DNA of 64,000 nt, from contig JAFWHH010000008.1 of the NCBI GenBank assembly GCA_017512025.1, positions 186,001 through 250,000 on the forward strand, written 5' to 3'. The stretch's first letter is position 1. Each line of letters opens with the position of its first letter. This document shows positions 61,854-64,000 of this stretch, piece after piece. The notes beneath the pieces were generated by a model. The model had not been told where the DNA came from and did not search any database. It saw only the letters and a list, made by a program, of their open reading frames with translations. The translations under genes and the position numbers were made by a program. The stretch comes from Clostridia bacterium (GTDB lineage: Bacteria; Bacillota; Clostridia; TANB77; CAG-508).

Positions 61854-64000
61854 TTATTTCTTACGAGTAACTTCGTATACACTGTCAACTTTTCTAAGTG
61901 CTTTAACAACTGCATTTAATACGCTAACATTTTCTACCTCAATCGTTAGATTAGTCTCAGCAGTTTTATCTTTTAATGCTTTTGAATCAACAGCAATCAA
62001 ACTACACTTAGTCGAAGAAATTACTTTTATAATATCAGCAAGTAATCCATTTCTATCGTTTGCCATAACTTGAATTTCAACTTTGTATACAGACTCTCCT
62101 TGTGTACTCCAGAAAACATCTATAATTCTATCTTCTTGAGTTAACAAATCTTTAACATTTATACAATCTTTTCTGTGAATTGAAACACCTCTACCTCTTG
62201 TAATAAATCCAATTATTTCATCACCTGGAACTGGATTACAACATTTAGAAAATCTAACTAAACAGTTTTCAATTCCCTTAACAATTATACCATTATTTGA
62301 TGAATGTGCTCTAACAGGTTTCTCTGTAACAAGCTCTTCAATTTTTTGTTCAATTTGTTCATCTTCATTATCTTTTCTGTATGCTTCTAATATTTTAGCT
62401 ACAATTCTAGATGAGGAAATTGCACCAAATCCAACAGCAGAATACATATCTTCAACAGTAGCAAATTTATATCTATCAAGTGCTACCTGAACATATTCTT
62501 TTTTGAATAAAGTAGTATAATTCATACCAATGCTCTTGATTTCTCTTTCAATTAACTCCCTACCTTTGAGGATATTATCTTCACGCTCTGTTTTCTTAAA
62601 CCACTGTTGTATTTTATTTCTAGCGGAGCTGCTCTTTACAAATTTAAGCCAATCTCTACTTGGTCCTTTTGCTTGATCAGATGTAATAATTTCAACAATA
62701 TCACCTGTAGTTAATTTAGTAACTATTGGCATCATTTTATTATTAATCTTACATCCTGTCATATGATGACCTATTTCAGCATGTACACTGTATGCAAAAT
62801 CTATTGGAGTTGCACCACTTGGTAATACTTTAATTTGTCCCATTGGTGTAAATACATAAACCTCATCTTCAAAAAGCTCTGTTTTCAAAGTCTTTAAAAA
62901 TTGGTCTGGATCTTGCATTTCTTTTTGCCATTCTAATGACTCTCTTAGCCATGCTAATTTATCATCTTGAACAATTACATTAGATTTTTTATTCTTATTT
63001 GCCTCTTTGTATGCCCAATGTGCAGCGATACCATACTCAGCTATTCTATGCATATCCCATGTACGTATTTGAACCTCAAAAGGAGTTCCCTTTGGTCCAA
63101 GAAGCGTTGTATGAAGTGATTGGTACATGTTAGGTTTTGGTAAAGATATATAATCTTTAAAACGTCCTGGCATTGGTGTATAAAGCTCATGAACAACACC
63201 AAGAGCAGCATAACAATCTTTAACTGAATTAACTAAAATACGAAGTGCGAATAAATCGTATATTTGATCTAGAGTTTTACCATCTCTTTGCATCTTTCTG
63301 TAAATACTATATAAATGTTTAGCTCTACCAGTAATCTCTGCTTCAATTTTTTGTTTCTTAAGCTCTTCATTTATTTGTTTAACAACAACGTCAATAAATT
63401 GTAGACGTTCATCTCTTTTTTTATCAATACCATCTACAATTTCTTTAAACTCATCTGGATGTAAATACTTGAAAGATAAATCTTCAAGCTCCCATTTCAA
63501 TGAATAAATTCCGAGTCTATTAGCAAGAGGCGCATATAAATCAGATGTTTCTTTTGAAATAGCAATTTGTCTATCTCTAGATAAGAACTTTAATGTTCTC
63601 ATATTGTGTAATCTATCAGCAAGCTTAATAAGGATAACTCTGATATCCTTACCCATTGCTAAAAACATCTTTCTATAATTCTCTACCTGCTCTTCTTCTG
63701 CACTAGTATATTTTAAGCTACCAAGCTTTGTAACACCATCAACCATTTCAGCGATTTCAGATGAAAATTCTTTTTCTATATCTTTAATAGAAACATCTGT
63801 ATCTTCAGCTATATCATGTAATAGTGCTGCACAAATAGTACTATCATCCATGCCAAGTGTTGCTAATATATAAGCAACCTGTAATGGGTGAATAATATAT
63901 GGTTCACCTGATTTTCTAAGCTGATTTCCATGCTTAGCTTTAGCAAACTCATAAGTTCTCCTTATGAGTTTGCTATCAGTTTTTTTATAATTTTTCTTCA
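61854..64000 (-). CDS. rel: (p)ppGpp synthetase/hydrolase Rel (5' end outside window)
   Basis: Bifunctional stringent-response enzyme. The frame runs past the window's right edge; 49 codons precede the first internal ATG at 63851 (starting KKNYKKTDSKLIRRTYEFAK). The hydrolase domain contains LLHDIAEDTD, a synthetase domain follows with GRFKDYISLPKPN and YQSLHT, and then the TGS and ACT domains with CCNPVPGDEI. About 714 residues are visible, nearly full length. It lies upstream of the metallo-hydrolase gene, a common clostridial arrangement. Confidence 0.96.
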   Translation of the reverse strand, partial: KKNYKKTDSKLIRRTYEFAKAKHGNQLRKSGEPYIIHPLQVAYILATLGMDDSTICAALLHDIAEDTDVSIKDIEKEFSSEIAEMVDGVTKLGSLKYTSAEEEQVENYRKMFLAMGKDIRVILIKLADRLHNMRTLKFLSRDRQIAISKETSDLYAPLANRLGIYSLKWELEDLSFKYLHPDEFKEIVDGIDKKRDERLQFIDVVVKQINEELKKQKIEAEITGRAKHLYSIYRKMQRDGKTLDQIYDLFALRILVNSVKDCYAALGVVHELYTPMPGRFKDYISLPKPNMYQSLHTTLLGPKGTPFEVQIRTWDMHRIAEYGIAAHWAYKEANKNKKSNVIVQDDKLAWLRESLEWQKEMQDPDQFLKTLKTELFEDEVYVFTPMGQIKVLPSGATPIDFAYSVHAEIGHHMTGCKINNKMMPIVTKLTTGDIVEIITSDQAKGPSRDWLKFVKSSSARNKIQQWFKKTEREDNILKGRELIEREIKSIGMNYTTLFKKEYVQVALDRYKFATVEDMYSAVGFGAISSSRIVAKILEAYRKDNEDEQIEQKIEELVTEKPVRAHSSNNGIIVKGIENCLVRFSKCCNPVPGDEIIGFITRGRGVSIHRKDCINVKDLLTQEDRIIDVFWSTQGESVYKVEIQVMANDRNGLLADIIKVISSTKCSLIAVDSKALKDKTAETNLTIEVENVSVLNAVVKALRKVDSVYEVTRKK

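Noticed and set aside
1..64000. CRISPR array, insertion sequence, prophage or rRNA
   Set aside because: No regularly spaced repeats, transposase, integrase, phage structural gene or rRNA sequence was recognised on either strand.

Overview
The window is a 64 kb stretch of AT-rich (roughly 30% G+C in the housekeeping genes) bacterial chromosome with short intergenic gaps, strong AGGAGG-type ribosome binding sites and many TTGACA/TATAAT promoters. Gene content points to an anaerobic, spore-forming member of the Clostridia (Bacillota), probably gut-associated. The main clues are a pyruvate formate-lyase pair, a str operon of Firmicutes type, spoVM next to rpmB, a BofC-like protein, ComEC, a Rel stringent-response protein, sortase-type surface anchoring and an antibiotic-efflux gene behind a transcription attenuator. 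The species cannot be named from sequence alone.

Layout. 1-8 kb: nusA (cut by the window edge) and rimP, a large Cna_B-type surface protein, trmL, an orphan GC-rich gene and mutS2. 8-13 kb: the str operon (rpsL, rpsG, fusA, tuf) on the minus strand. 13-24 kb: an operon of large uncharacterised proteins (1177, 1254 and 636 aa) with small partner genes, one giant carrying an HD-hydrolase motif, and a divergent 219-aa gene. 24-36 kb: topoisomerase III, membrane and zinc-ribbon proteins, a ClpE/ClpC-type unfoldase with a degenerate second P-loop, pgsA, a BofC-like gene, comEC, an SH3b-NlpC/P60 hydrolase and HU. 36-40 kb: a VirD4/TraG-like coupling ATPase convergent with a replication-relaxation-like protein. 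40-45 kb: S1 protein, RluB, RluD, LspA and a polytopic membrane protein. 44-50 kb: pflA and pflB separated by rpsF-ssb-rpsR, mscL and an orphan GC-rich gene. 50-53 kb: an acquired MFS efflux gene, an SOS-controlled YneA-like gene and two divergent GC-rich orphan genes. 53-64 kb: tRNA-Phe, tRNA-Asp and tRNA-Val, DUF421/DUF4363, rpmB, spoVM, nth, scpB, a tandem OB-fold SSB, corA, a metallo-hydrolase and rel (cut at its 5' end).

Three features stand out. First, the 13.0-23.4 kb operon looks like an undescribed multi-protein system with a duplicated small-gene/large-gene module. It may be functionally linked to the orphan VirD4-like ATPase and relaxation-like protein at 36-39 kb, but nothing in the window proves that. 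Second, small GC-rich genes (4956-5615, 45348-45656, 52025-52555, 52813-53109) sit between housekeeping genes. Each has its own promoter and strong terminator, and two share an almost identical promoter. They look like independently acquired moron-like units. Third, several regulatory devices are readable directly: two LexA-type boxes around the YneA-like promoter, a leader attenuator before the efflux gene, and terminator-like leader hairpins before rpsL and pflB.

No CRISPR array, insertion sequence, integrase or rRNA gene was recognised.
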